A stretch of DNA of 41,022 bases, from positions 1-41,022 of the forward strand of contig JAJFGD010000197.1 of NCBI GenBank assembly GCA_021776315.1, given 5' to 3'. Under the pieces are notes generated by a model. That model saw only the letters and a list, made by a program, of their open reading frames with translations. It was not told the DNA's origin and searched no databases. This DNA comes from Hyphococcus sp. Lineage in GTDB: Bacteria > Pseudomonadota > Alphaproteobacteria > Caulobacterales > Parvularculaceae. Both the position numbers and the translations under genes were made by a program. Of the stretch, positions 8,723 through 17,472 are shown one piece after another. How positions within the stretch are numbered: the stretch's first letter is position 1; each line of letters opens with the position of its first letter.

Positions 8723-9991
8723 TTAACGTGCACCCGCATTGGCAGGGTCATTTTCTGGCAACGCTTCAGAACGCAAGCGCGCACCAAGGGTGTATTTCAA
8801 GGCAATCCAGAAAAGCATGCTCAACGTAGCGGCAAAGGCCCCGATGGTGGCGGCACCAACGATCTGACCAACAAAGCTCGCATCGGGGTTGGCCCACGCC
8901 ACAACCACGATCCCCCACCCCCCACAAAAGAGATGAGTTGGGACAACCAGCCCAGCATCATCAATCTTGAAACGGTTCAAAAAGGGTGGGGCAACCGTCA
9001 CGATCACGCCACTCACGGCGCCAATCATCGTTGCCTGCCAAAGGGATGGGTGCAAAGGGTCGGCCGAAATCGCCACGAGCCCGCCCACAGCCGCACAAGA
9101 CGCTGAGACAAGCCCCACCCGCTTGTAAACGACCTGCGTCAGGAACAATGCAGCAAGCACCGCACTCGACGCCGCCAGCAATGCGGTGGTCACGATTTTT
9201 GCGATTGAGATCGCACCCTCTATCGTTGCGACCGTGTCGACTTTCGCCGCCATCACCACGAGGAGCGACAACCAAATTAATCCGGAACCGAAAGCAGTCA
9301 GGGGTAATGCCTCTGATGGGATGTGCCTCCCCCCCGCTTGAAGGTGGCGACCCGACCTGGGACCAACAACGGAAGCCGCCATTAATGCGGCGGCACCGCC
9401 CGTTATGTGAACGACGCCAGCACCGGCGAAATCATAAAAATTCCAGACGTAGTCGAGATAACCACCACCCCAAACCCAACCAGCGACAATGGGATAGATC
9501 AAACCAGCGAAAGCAGCGGTGAAGATTAGAAATGACCATAATTTCACCCGTTCGGAGATCGCGCTGGAGACAATAGCAGCACCAATACTCGCCAGAGCCA
9601 TTTGGAAAACCCAATGAACCCCGGACGGATAACCAAGGCTGAGCGGGTCTTCGTCATTTGGCCGCCAGGTCTGGAATTCCCCCAACAACCCACCAGCTTC
9701 GATCATATACATCAGATTATAACCGCTGATCCAAAAGGCGATGGTGCTGACGCAGACCATGCCCATCATCCGCAAACATACTGAAAATGTATGCTGAGGA
9801 CGCGCCAATCCCACATCCCGTAGGCCGAACGCAAAAACCACCATCAACGCCGCCAACGCACCCGCCAGCAAAAAGGCAGTATCGAGGACAAACCTGGCTG
9901 TATTGCTAGCCGCGACGATCTCCTGCGCAGTTGCGCCGGTAGTCGCCAACAGCACGGCAACAAACGTCAAAACGCTCAACTTGATGCGCAT
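8723..9991 (-). CDS. amt: Ammonium transporter, Amt/MEP/Rh family
   Basis: A channel-like transporter for NH4+/NH3 across the inner membrane. The ORF track begins at 10084, but the real start is almost certainly ATG 9991: it has GGAG about nine bases upstream and begins a signal peptide (MRIKLSVLTFVAVLLATTGATAQ) as in many bacterial Amt proteins. This gives 422 residues with about eleven helices. Family landmarks are the Amt signature around GAGVVHITGGAAALMAA, SGVHWVFQMALA and the late THLFCGGWGI segment with a conserved histidine. No glnK (PII) gene is beside it, which is unusual because amt is often paired with glnK. It is divergent from the UbiH-family gene. Confidence 0.93.
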   Translation of the reverse strand: MRIKLSVLTFVAVLLATTGATAQEIVAASNTARFVLDTAFLLAGALAALMVVFAFGLRDVGLARPQHTFSVCLRMMGMVCVSTIAFWISGYNLMYMIEAGGLLGEFQTWRPNDEDPLSLGYPSGVHWVFQMALASIGAAIVSSAISERVKLWSFLIFTAAFAGLIYPIVAGWVWGGGYLDYVWNFYDFAGAGVVHITGGAAALMAASVVGPRSGRHLQAGGRHIPSEALPLTAFGSGLIWLSLLVVMAAKVDTVATIEGAISIAKIVTTALLAASSAVLAALFLTQVVYKRVGLVSASCAAVGGLVAISADPLHPSLWQATMIGAVSGVIVTVAPPFLNRFKIDDAGLVVPTHLFCGGWGIVVVAWANPDASFVGQIVGAATIGAFAATLSMLFWIALKYTLGARLRSEALPENDPANAGAR

Positions 9992-10132
9992 AGCCCAATT
10001 CTCCAATGCAAATGCCGGCCCTTGAATTTCTGGCTTGTTCCTAATGCCGCGCTTTTCGCCGCAGCCGCAAGCGCTGTTTCGCAAGTAATTGATCTAGACC
10101 TGCCCACCCTAACGCGCGAAACTTGTCAGCCT

Positions 10133-11380
10133 ATGATGCAAAAACCTCAATTTGAGATTGTTATCGTTGGCGGCGGCTTGGCCGGGGGCCTGGCAGCGCT
10201 TGCCCTTGCGGCCCGTGGTTTTTCCTGCGCAGTAATTGATGCCGGTGACCCTGGCAAAATGCGCAGCCAAGGGTTCGATGGGCGCACCACGGCGATTTCT
10301 TATGCCTCTGCGCGGGTTTTTAAACGTCTTGGCTTGTGGGACCCCATTGCCCCTCACGCAGAAGCCATTCGCGATATTTTGGTGACCGATGGGCGCGCCA
10401 AAAGCCGTTTCGACGAAGGCACGATTTCAAGTTTCCATCTGCATTTTGACAGTCGCGAATTAAACGATGAAACGCCCTTGGGCTGGATTGTTGAAAACCG
10501 CATCCTGCGCAATGTCTTGATGGATGCCATCGATCAATCGCAAGACATTGAATTTATCGCACCGGCGCGGCGCGCTTCGACAGAATTTAATGCCGGCAGC
10601 GCCATCACAAAACTGCAAGATGGTCGCGCTATTGAATCATCACTTGTCTTAGCTGCGGACGGACGATTTTCTGGCTTGCGCGCTGAGGCAAAAATCAAAA
10701 CCAACCAATGGCGCTATCCGCAATCGGGCATCGTTGCAACGGTTGCGCATGAACGCCCCCATATGGGTGTCGCACAAGAATTCTTTTTACCAGCTGGGCC
10801 ATTCGCGATTTTGCCCATGACGGAAAACCGCTCCTCGCTGGTTTGGACAGAACGCGAAGATGCCGTCGCTGCCTATATGGCGCTTGACGATGACGCCTTC
10901 CGTACAGAGATTGAAAACCGATTTGGATCCTATCTGGGCGCTATTGAGCCCGCCGGGCCGCGTTGGTCTTACCCCCTCGCCTTTACGTTGGCGCAAAGTT
11001 ATATCGCCCCGCGGTTGGCATTGATTGGCGATGCCGCCCATGCCATCCATCCGATTGCCGGGCAAGGCTATAATCTTGGCGTGAAGGATATTGCGGCCCT
11101 TGCCGACGTGTTGGTGGAATCCCGTGATGTTGGCCTCGACATTGGCTCGCTGACCGTCTTGCAAAATTATCAACGTTGGCGCCGATTTGATTCAGCGTCC
11201 CTTGCCCTCGGCACAGATCTTCTCAACCGTTTATTCTCTAATAACTTCGCGCCGCTACGGATCGCGCGCGATCTTGGCATGGGGGCGGTGAATGCGGTCC
11301 CACCATTACGCAAATTCTTTATGCGCCAAGCCGGTGCCGATCTTGGCACATTGCCGAGCTTAATGGCTGCCGACAACTAA
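10133..11380 (+). CDS. UbiH/UbiF/Coq6-family FAD monooxygenase (ubiquinone ring hydroxylase)
   Basis: A flavin hydroxylase of the ubiquinone pathway. The N-terminal dinucleotide fold is VIVGGGLAGGLAALALAARGF, so translation most likely begins at ATG 10133 or 10136 (MMQKPQFEIVIVGGG); the 37 extra residues in the ORF track precede the Rossmann strand and are unlikely. The second FAD motif GDAAHAIHPIAGQGYNLGVKD is the family signature. The result is ~415 residues, the normal length. Alphaproteobacteria use several related enzymes (UbiH, UbiL, UbiM, UbiF) with overlapping positions of ring attack. I cannot tell which one this is, so no symbol is given. Only 43 bp separate it from the peptidase gene downstream, so the two may be co-transcribed. 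Confidence 0.88.
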   Translation: MMQKPQFEIVIVGGGLAGGLAALALAARGFSCAVIDAGDPGKMRSQGFDGRTTAISYASARVFKRLGLWDPIAPHAEAIRDILVTDGRAKSRFDEGTISSFHLHFDSRELNDETPLGWIVENRILRNVLMDAIDQSQDIEFIAPARRASTEFNAGSAITKLQDGRAIESSLVLAADGRFSGLRAEAKIKTNQWRYPQSGIVATVAHERPHMGVAQEFFLPAGPFAILPMTENRSSLVWTEREDAVAAYMALDDDAFRTEIENRFGSYLGAIEPAGPRWSYPLAFTLAQSYIAPRLALIGDAAHAIHPIAGQGYNLGVKDIAALADVLVESRDVGLDIGSLTVLQNYQRWRRFDSASLALGTDLLNRLFSNNFAPLRIARDLGMGAVNAVPPLRKFFMRQAGADLGTLPSLMAADN

Positions 11381-11423
11381 GACCAAAACGACAATCACCC
11401 TGTTAAAAATTTGGAGTTCGGAC

Positions 11424-12686
11424 ATGCAGCTTACCAAGAGAGATTTGATCAAAGCCTCTGGCTTAATTGGCATTGGCGCGGCCAGCAATTTTTTGCCATC
11501 CGCCCCGGCACGCGCAGCGGGCATCGATGAACTCCCCAATCTAGCAAAAGATGCCGTGCCGATCAGCACTGACGAACGCAAAGCCCGGGTTGCGAAAGCA
11601 CAAAAGCTGATGCGTGAACAAGGCGTCTCCGCCCTATTGGTGGAAGCTGGATCCGCCATGGTTTATTTCACTGGGATACGCTGGTGGCGATCTGAAAGAT
11701 TAACCGGCGTTGTTATCCCAGCCGATGGCGATATTGGCGTTGTCACCCCATTTTTTGAAGAACCATCAATCCGCGAGAGCATGAGCTTTGGTGATGATGT
11801 GCGCACTTGGCATGAACATGAAAGCCCATTTGATCTTGTCGCCGGGATTTTAAAAGACCGCGGCCTTACCGGCGGCAAATTGGCGATTGAAGAGACTGTG
11901 CGCCATTTCATCGTTGATGGTGTCGCCAATGCAGCACCACAATTTGACATCGTGCCTGGGCAATCCATCACGCGGGGCTGTCGGATGTATAAGTCACCAG
12001 CGGAACTTGCGCTGATGCAAACCGCCAACGACATCACCATGGCCGCTTATGCCCATACTTATGCGAATGTCGAGAACGGCATGACACCGCAAGAGGTCAG
12101 CACCATGATGAGTGCGGCAACCACAGCATTGGGCGGCAATGTTGGGTTTTCTATGGTGCTGTTGAATGAAGCAAGCGCCTATCCCCATGGATCCAATCAA
12201 CCGCAGGTCGTACAAGATGGCGGCGTGGTGCTGATGGATTGCGGTTGTTCTGTCCATGATTATGAATCTGATATTTCACGCACATGGGTCTCTGGCGAGG
12301 CGAGCGAAAAACAACGTCGTGTGTGGAACACCGTGAAACGCGGACAAGAGCTTGCCATGGAAACCGCGCAAATCGGCACCGCCGCAGGCGTCGTCGATGA
12401 TGTGGTGCGCGCTTACTATGAAAGCGAAGGCTTTGGACCCGGATACAAAGTCCCTGGTCTTTCCCACCGTCTTGGCCATGGCATTGGCATGGATGGTCAT
12501 GAACCCGTCAACTTCGTACACGGAGAAAAAACCCCACTCGCCCCGGGCATGTGTTTTTCAAATGAACCAGGGATTTATATCTTTGGCGAATTTGGCATTC
12601 GAATGGAAGATTGCCTTTATATGACCGAAGACGGACCACAGCTTTTCTCTGCGCTGTCGCCGTCGATCGATAAGCCTTTTGGGTGA
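11424..12686 (+). CDS. Exported M24-family metallopeptidase (Xaa-Pro dipeptidase/creatinase-like)
   Basis: 420 residues. The N-terminus (KRDLIKASGLIGIGAASNF, then SAPARAAG) resembles a Tat-type signal with KR rather than RR, so export is likely but the route is uncertain. Residues ~55-190 form a creatinase-like N-terminal domain, followed by the pita-bread catalytic fold. All five metal ligands can be seen: D in VVLMDCG, D in ESDISRTW, H in GHGIGMDGHE, E in NEPGIY and E in RMEDCLY. It should cleave peptides with proline at the second position, or related substrates. GGAG seven bases before the ATG gives a strong start. Confidence 0.9.
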   Translation: MQLTKRDLIKASGLIGIGAASNFLPSAPARAAGIDELPNLAKDAVPISTDERKARVAKAQKLMREQGVSALLVEAGSAMVYFTGIRWWRSERLTGVVIPADGDIGVVTPFFEEPSIRESMSFGDDVRTWHEHESPFDLVAGILKDRGLTGGKLAIEETVRHFIVDGVANAAPQFDIVPGQSITRGCRMYKSPAELALMQTANDITMAAYAHTYANVENGMTPQEVSTMMSAATTALGGNVGFSMVLLNEASAYPHGSNQPQVVQDGGVVLMDCGCSVHDYESDISRTWVSGEASEKQRRVWNTVKRGQELAMETAQIGTAAGVVDDVVRAYYESEGFGPGYKVPGLSHRLGHGIGMDGHEPVNFVHGEKTPLAPGMCFSNEPGIYIFGEFGIRMEDCLYMTEDGPQLFSALSPSIDKPFG

Positions 12687-12736
12687 GCGGGGTAATTGGC
12701 TAAATGCTTTCGTCTGAATGCATTCGCGCTGACGCC

Positions 12737-13270
12737 TCAGCCGCGCAGGATCATTTCACCAGATCGCGCCTCGACACTGTCGATGCGGGACAAAAAGCTC
12801 ATGCCCAATAGATTTATCGACAGCTGATCGTCGGGCAAGATAAACGCCTTCACCCCGTCGACACGGATATCGTCAATTTCCATTTGGTCGAGGGTGACAT
12901 AGGCGGCTTTGGTTTCACCATTTGCCGTGCGTACGGGATAGGTAAAGTCGGTCCAAGACGTATAGATCCCCGCATCGCGAGCATCGCTTTCGCGCAACGC
13001 GACAAAACTTGCGCCCGTATCAATCAGGAAGCTGGCAGAGCGCCGATTGATTTCAACATTCACATAATAGTGATTGTCATGGCCCGCACTGATCCGGACT
13101 TCATTGGGTCGGCTTGCATAGGCGTTCACCACAGGGGTCGGTGCCGCTGCCCCTTGGGCAACCGCAAGATCAGCTCCTTCAGATGTCGGTGCCGTGTCAC
13201 GGTCGATCAGCCGCACGGTCACAATCGTGCTGGAGACGAGTATAGCGGCGGCGAAAATTTCAGAACGCAT
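12737..13270 (-). CDS. Membrane-anchored retropepsin-like aspartic protease (clan AA)
   Basis: About 177 residues. ATG 13270 is preferred over the TTG at 13285 because AGAGG lies five to six bases upstream. One N-terminal hydrophobic segment (EIFAAAILVSSTIVTV) anchors or exports it. The catalytic motif is FLIDTGASFVAL, the DTGA of single-domain retropepsins, followed by the flap-like DFTYPVRTANGE and the late LLGMSFLSRID, which matches the bacterial TIGR02281-like group. Such proteins act as homodimers, probably in the periplasm; substrates are unknown. It lies 84 bp downstream of dapB on the same strand. Confidence 0.85.
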   Translation of the reverse strand: MRSEIFAAAILVSSTIVTVRLIDRDTAPTSEGADLAVAQGAAAPTPVVNAYASRPNEVRISAGHDNHYYVNVEINRRSASFLIDTGASFVALRESDARDAGIYTSWTDFTYPVRTANGETKAAYVTLDQMEIDDIRVDGVKAFILPDDQLSINLLGMSFLSRIDSVEARSGEMILRG

Positions 13271-13354
13271 GACAACCTCTGGCAATGGAAAACACCTTGC
13301 CAGGTCAGGGTTGCAGGACCGTCCAGATAATCGTTCAAATTCTATCGGTGGGGA

Positions 13355-14164
13355 TTAACCAAGATCGAGCACATCGCGCATGGAATAGAGCCCAGGAGGC
13401 TTGCCAACGGCCCAGCGGGCGGCCGCGACGGCCCCCTTGGCAAATAGACCACGGTCAATCGCGTGATGGGAGAACTTCACAATCTCGTCAGCACCGGCAA
13501 AAGCGACTTCATGTTCGCCGACGATGCCGCCGCCCCGGATTACGGCAAAACCAATATCGCCGGTCTTGCGGGTGCCGCCACGAGGACCTGTCACCCCTAC
13601 TGCCTTTTCGCCAAGATTGACCCCGCGTCCGCGTGCTGCTGCGTCACCCAACATCAGCGCGGTACCCGATGGGGCATCGCGCTTTGCCCTATGGTGGGCC
13701 TCGGTAATTTCGATGTCGTAATCATCATTTAGGGCGCGCGCGGCGCGTTCAACGAGAGCCGTCAGGATATTGACGCCGACACTCATATTGCCGGATTTCA
13801 CGATCGGAATGGTTTGTGCCAAATCGGCAATGGCTTGCTCATTTTCGGGAGAAAAGCCCGTCGCACCAATCACATGGGCAATGCCTTGGTCGGCAGCCGC
13901 TTTGGCATGAAGGAGAGAGGCGTCAGGGGTGGTGAAGTCGATCATTACCGCGGCGCGTTTAAGGCCCGCATCGACCGCTTCCTCGACCGCCAGGCCAATC
14001 GCGTCGAGCCCCGCAAGGACACCAATATCTTTACCAATATCGGGCCCACCCGGTCTTTCAAATCCCCCCGCCAGGCTCGCCCCAGGGGTTTTCAAAATTT
14101 CCGCGACCACCGCTTTGCCCATGCGCCCACCGGCACCGGCAACCAGGATAGAGGATTTTGGCAT
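13355..14164 (-). CDS. dapB: 4-hydroxy-tetrahydrodipicolinate reductase
   Basis: A cytoplasmic enzyme of lysine and diaminopimelate synthesis that reduces the DapA product using NAD(P)H. It shows the nucleotide-binding loop VAGAGGRMGKAVV, the family signature EITEAHHRAKRDAPSGTAL with the catalytic histidine and lysine, and FTTPDASLLHA in the cofactor domain. ATG 14164 has GGAG nine bases upstream and is preferred over the GTG at 14170, giving 269 residues, the usual length. In many alphaproteobacteria dapB lies close to dnaJ; here an accessory interval of about 3 kb separates them. Confidence 0.96.
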   Translation of the reverse strand: MPKSSILVAGAGGRMGKAVVAEILKTPGASLAGGFERPGGPDIGKDIGVLAGLDAIGLAVEEAVDAGLKRAAVMIDFTTPDASLLHAKAAADQGIAHVIGATGFSPENEQAIADLAQTIPIVKSGNMSVGVNILTALVERAARALNDDYDIEITEAHHRAKRDAPSGTALMLGDAAARGRGVNLGEKAVGVTGPRGGTRKTGDIGFAVIRGGGIVGEHEVAFAGADEIVKFSHHAIDRGLFAKGAVAAARWAVGKPPGLYSMRDVLDLG

Positions 14165-14282
14165 TATCACGTGCTCCGCTGAGCAGGGTCGAAATTGCCC
14201 CTACAGATGAGAACGCCATAGCCTTGCCATCAAATAATGGCAAACCGGCGCGCCTTAAACGCACCGGTTATACCAAAAAATA

Positions 14283-14543
14283 TCAGCCTTCTGGGAAGCA
14301 AACAGAGAGCGCTTCTTTCACAGAATCGTCCATCAAATCCACATCTTCAGCGCTTTCAAGTGAGAGCACAGCATCAGCAACAGATTGATCGCTAGACGCC
14401 ACGTCACCAACACATGAACATGGTTCCGTATCCCAACCATTACCGCCAGCGAAGTCGACGCAGAACGCCTCTACGTCATTGGCAAAGGCTGGTGCAACTG
14501 CGGTGGATATGGCGAAAACGCCTGCTAAAATAGTCTTTTTCAT
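14283..14543 (-). CDS. Small secreted cysteine-containing protein
   Basis: I do not recognise the family. ATG 14543 has AAAGGAA seven bases upstream and begins a textbook signal peptide (MKKTILAGVFAISTAVAPAFA, cleaved before NDVEAF). The mature chain is only about 65 residues, acidic, with four cysteines (FCVDF, PCSCVGD, SVCFPEG), which could form two disulfides in the periplasm. The ORF track's extra 13 residues would spoil the signal peptide and are rejected. It sits alone between dapB and the tetR gene on the same strand. Real gene likely; role unknown. Confidence 0.7.
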   Translation of the reverse strand: MKKTILAGVFAISTAVAPAFANDVEAFCVDFAGGNGWDTEPCSCVGDVASSDQSVADAVLSLESAEDVDLMDDSVKEALSVCFPEG

Positions 14544-14756
14544 TGATCGGTTCCTTTTCTTTACATTCTGCCCCGTCCACACAAAAGAAACGCAACCTGG
14601 CGGAGGTCTTTTAGAATTCGGCGAGCTTGAGCGTTGAATGGTGTCATCGTCAACGGCGTAAACGGCAGAAAGCGTGGCAAATGCGGTAAGGCGTGTAGCG
14701 GTTGACTTTAGGTTTGCGCATTAACCCAATGAAACCGGGGTTTGATCCGCTTCATC

Positions 14757-15368
14757 TTACGCCGCAAGAGATCCAATCATCTCCATCAAAAGCGTCTGCA
14801 CATCTTTGTGACGCAGGCTTGCCGTCTTTGCTGGAGCGAGATCGCGATAAAGAAAATGTTCCGTCATGACACTGACCATGACGAGGATCGCCATGCGCCC
14901 TTTAATAAGGTCATCTTTGGTGGGGTGATCAAAATCATCTGCCAAAACAGCGCCCATCATCGCGGATAGTTCATTGCGGATAGGTTGCGTCCCGCTCGTA
15001 CCCGGATGCAGCCGGTTATAAAGATGCACGGTGCGGATCAGACCGGTATTTTTTTGAAAAAGCTGTGCGGTCTTGGTGACGATCAGCTCAATGGCCCCAT
15101 CACGCGTGTCCGCTTTGTCGTCCTCGAATGAACGGGCCCAGTCCGCAAACAAGGCGTCATAGGCGTTAAAAACAAAGGGCAAGACGCTCTCTTTGGTTTT
15201 GAACCGGCGATAGAACGTCCCCACCGCCATGCCCGCTTCTTCCATAATTTCCGCAATTGTCAGCTGATCGAACGGGGCTTGTTCAATCAAGGTCAGCGTC
15301 GCCTGGACAATGCGTTCCTGGCTTTCTTGCCCCTTTTTATGGGTCGGCGTGATGATATCGGGGTGCAT
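14757..15368 (-). CDS. TetR/AcrR-family transcriptional regulator
   Basis: 203 residues. The N-terminal helix-turn-helix is clear (QERIVQATLTLIEQAPFDQL, then IAEIMEEAGMAVGTFYRRF). The C-terminal ligand domain is variable, as usual. It is divergent from the CPBP protease gene, with 95 bp between the start codons containing a double palindromic operator, so it most likely represses both itself and that gene until a small ligand binds. Ligand unknown. Confidence 0.93.
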   Translation of the reverse strand: MHPDIITPTHKKGQESQERIVQATLTLIEQAPFDQLTIAEIMEEAGMAVGTFYRRFKTKESVLPFVFNAYDALFADWARSFEDDKADTRDGAIELIVTKTAQLFQKNTGLIRTVHLYNRLHPGTSGTQPIRNELSAMMGAVLADDFDHPTKDDLIKGRMAILVMVSVMTEHFLYRDLAPAKTASLRHKDVQTLLMEMIGSLAA

Positions 15369-15400
15369 AGCTTGGCGCTTCCTGAAAGGTGGGGGTTGAC

Positions 15401-15452
15401 TTGTGAATATATATTCATATATGGAAAGTCAAATATGAATATCCATTCACAA
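15401..15452. promoter_or_regulatory. Double palindromic operator between tetR and the CPBP gene
   Basis: Two 14-bp palindromes, TGAATATATATTCA (15404-15417) and TGAATATCCATTCA (15436-15449), are centred 32 bp apart, about three helical turns. The flanks extend the symmetry: bases 15401-15420 are the reverse complement of 15433-15452 with only two mismatches. This is a typical arrangement for two TetR dimers on one face of the DNA, covering the divergent promoters. Binding by the adjacent TetR is inferred. Confidence 0.75.
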
Positions 15453-15463
15453 ATGAGGTTACC

Positions 15464-16240
15464 ATGTCTGATGCGCTGAAACAGAAGAACTTTGTGGTTC
15501 TGTCCATTGCCTTGTTCGCTTTCATGCTCGCTTGGTCAGTGGGCCTTGCAAAACCGTTGATTGATTTCATGGACCCACAGTCCGAAGCGGTCAGCTATAT
15601 CATCAACAAGGGTGTTCTTGCGATTGTGATTGCTTGCGCCCTTTGGAAGATGGGCGCGTTTGCCGATGTTGGTTACAGAAAAGGGGCAGGATTTTTTTCG
15701 TCAATCGCGTCCTATATGATCGGCATACCGCTTATGGCCTTGGGGATCTTGTCGCTCATGGATCCGAACCGAGCAACTTTAACCCCGATGGAAATCGCCC
15801 CCTGGGTCGTTGCAATATTTCTAATTGCCTTCACCGAAGAAACACTTTTTCGCGGCGTCATTTGGAAAGCGCTTGAAAATGCGAGCGTTTGGACACGGGC
15901 CATCACAACGTCTGCTCTATTTGGACTGATGCATTTCATCCCAGCAGGCATGGGCGATTTTGGCTGGGGTATGGCCGCCGTTTATGGGTTTTCAGCGGGC
16001 GGTTTTGCTATGGCTTTCGCGGCTATGCGTGAACGCGCCGGATCAATCTGGACGGTCGTCGTTGCCCATATCTTGTTTGACATTGCCGCCATTTCCCAAG
16101 CGGGCAATGTTTCCCAATTGCTAGAGCCAGGGATGGAAACCTATATCCGGTTCGCCACCGCAGGCGTTCTCTTCTCTACATGGGGCGCTGTTGCAATCTT
16201 GCTGATCAATCGGCGCAATCGAAAACTTGGCGCTGCGTGA
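15464..16240 (+). CDS. CPBP-family intramembrane glutamic protease
   Basis: 258 residues with about seven to eight helices. The three catalytic motifs of the CPBP/Abi (Rce1-like) family are present: EETLFRG with the EExxxR arrangement, FGLMHFIPAG with the conserved histidine, and VVAHILFDIA in the third helix pair. These enzymes cut proteins within the membrane; in bacteria some process peptides or confer self-immunity to bacteriocins. GAGG before the ATG supports the start. Expression is probably induced when the divergently encoded TetR releases the double operator. No bacteriocin gene is adjacent. Confidence 0.88.
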   Translation: MSDALKQKNFVVLSIALFAFMLAWSVGLAKPLIDFMDPQSEAVSYIINKGVLAIVIACALWKMGAFADVGYRKGAGFFSSIASYMIGIPLMALGILSLMDPNRATLTPMEIAPWVVAIFLIAFTEETLFRGVIWKALENASVWTRAITTSALFGLMHFIPAGMGDFGWGMAAVYGFSAGGFAMAFAAMRERAGSIWTVVVAHILFDIAAISQAGNVSQLLEPGMETYIRFATAGVLFSTWGAVAILLINRRNRKLGAA

Positions 16241-16321
16241 TCTTGGCCATATAAAATAGCCGCTTAAAATTTCTGGCGAACCCCGTTATACAAATGTAAA
16301 ACACAAATAGGGGAATAACGG

Positions 16322-17056
16322 GTGCTCCTACGCCGAATAACAGAACATGTCAGAGCCCAGAATTGGACGGCAGTGACGCTCGATTTCTTCATTGTTGTTG
16401 TTGGCGTGTTTATTGGTATTCAAGTTGCCAATTGGAATGATGCTGGGCGAGAACGCCTTAGTGAATCCCAATATCTCCAGCGTATCGCCAATGAAATTGA
16501 ATTGACGATTACCCATTTACAAGAAGAGCGTGAATTCAGCGAGGAAGCACGCGCTATGATCGACGTGTTTGTGGATGAGCTTTATCGTGACGGCGCTTCA
16601 GATGACGACCTTTTGACGGCGACGAACGGTTATCTTTCGACCGGTGCATTTTTTGCCAATTTCCGGCCCATTCGCACAACCTTTGACGATATCGTTTCCA
16701 CGGGTAACTTTGAAATCATAAAGAATGGGGCAATCCGGACTGACCTCATCAAGCTATATGCGCATTACGAAGACGCCAACAGCACCATCGAAAGCAATAT
16801 TGATTGGATACAGCAAGGCGAGGATCGCATCTATTATGATTTCGATGCGTTTCGCTTTGATACGCGTACAGAGCATCTTTTTGACAATGTGCCAGCACCA
16901 GCCCTTGCCAATGATGTGCGCGAACAACGCGACCTATTGCGCCGTCATGCGGCGTTTCATTATTGGCTAAAAGTGCGGTCCATAGAGCTATTTGATCAGA
17001 TTGAACCAGAGGCCGAAACCGTCCTTAATCTCATCAAGGAAGAGCTGAACAACTAA
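16322..17056 (+). CDS. DUF6090-type single-span membrane protein (solitary copy)
   Basis: 244 residues starting at GTG with AGGGGA six to seven bases upstream. Layout: a short basic N-terminus (MLLRRITEHVRAQNW), one transmembrane helix (residues ~17-38, ending GVFIGIQVANWND), then ~200 mostly helical residues expected outside the cytoplasm. The body has the shared signature FDDIVSTGNFEIIKN around residues 120-135. It is clearly a paralogue of the five-gene array at 36832-40646, whose head it matches almost residue for residue, but it lies 20 kb away. Its leader (GGGGA, short spacer, GTG) resembles that of the first array gene. Function unknown. It follows the CPBP gene with an 81-bp gap. Confidence 0.8.
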   Translation: MLLRRITEHVRAQNWTAVTLDFFIVVVGVFIGIQVANWNDAGRERLSESQYLQRIANEIELTITHLQEEREFSEEARAMIDVFVDELYRDGASDDDLLTATNGYLSTGAFFANFRPIRTTFDDIVSTGNFEIIKNGAIRTDLIKLYAHYEDANSTIESNIDWIQQGEDRIYYDFDAFRFDTRTEHLFDNVPAPALANDVREQRDLLRRHAAFHYWLKVRSIELFDQIEPEAETVLNLIKEELNN

Positions 17057-17103
17057 TCGCGTCGCCAGTACCCCACCAAACAATTGCGGATACTCACTAA
17101 GCG

Positions 17104-17445
17104 CTATCGGGGAAAGGGCGTGCCATATCGGTGGGCGAAATATTTCGCGATATCGCGGGCATTATCGATGAAGCGATGGTCGTTGGCGGTCTGCACTTCA
17201 GCATAAGGCCCCGCATCAACATCATCACCTAAGATCAATGTTGGGCAATTCCATTTGCCGTCACCAAGCATTTCAACTAGACCGGCACGCGGCTGCGCAA
17301 TCAGTTCATAGCGAATATCAAGCGCCACTTTGATCGCGGGGAAATAGCTTAAAATGCCCCACATCTCAGCGCATTCGGGACAAAACTCACGCCGGTTATG
17401 ATCTTCAAAACCGGGCGGGAGGAGGAAAAGGATATCGCGGGTCAT
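17104..17445 (-). CDS. DUF3088 family protein
   Basis: 113 residues, cytoplasmic, no signal. The pattern RDILFLLPPGFED, FCPECAEMWGILSYFP and CPTLILGDD matches the DUF3088 family, which looks like a thioredoxin-fold relative with a CxxC-like pair (CPEC) near the N-terminus. No biochemical role is established as far as I know. It lies 27 bp downstream of dnaJ on the same strand and could be its co-transcribed partner. Confidence 0.75.
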   Translation of the reverse strand: MTRDILFLLPPGFEDHNRREFCPECAEMWGILSYFPAIKVALDIRYELIAQPRAGLVEMLGDGKWNCPTLILGDDVDAGPYAEVQTANDHRFIDNARDIAKYFAHRYGTPFPR

Positions 17446-17472
17446 AGGGTGATCTAATTGACGATGGAGGGC

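Noticed and set aside
8986-9522. 178-aa plus-strand ORF
   Set aside because: Antisense shadow of amt; Arg/Pro/His-rich composition with no fold-like pattern.
12717-12726. Perfect palindrome GAATGCATTC between two convergent genes
   Set aside because: Only ten bases, no spacer or T-tract, and no promoter beside it.
14224-14243. Hairpin TTGCCAT-CAAATA-ATGGCAA upstream of dapB
   Set aside because: Seven-base AT-rich stem with no following T-run and no link to a start codon; likely chance.
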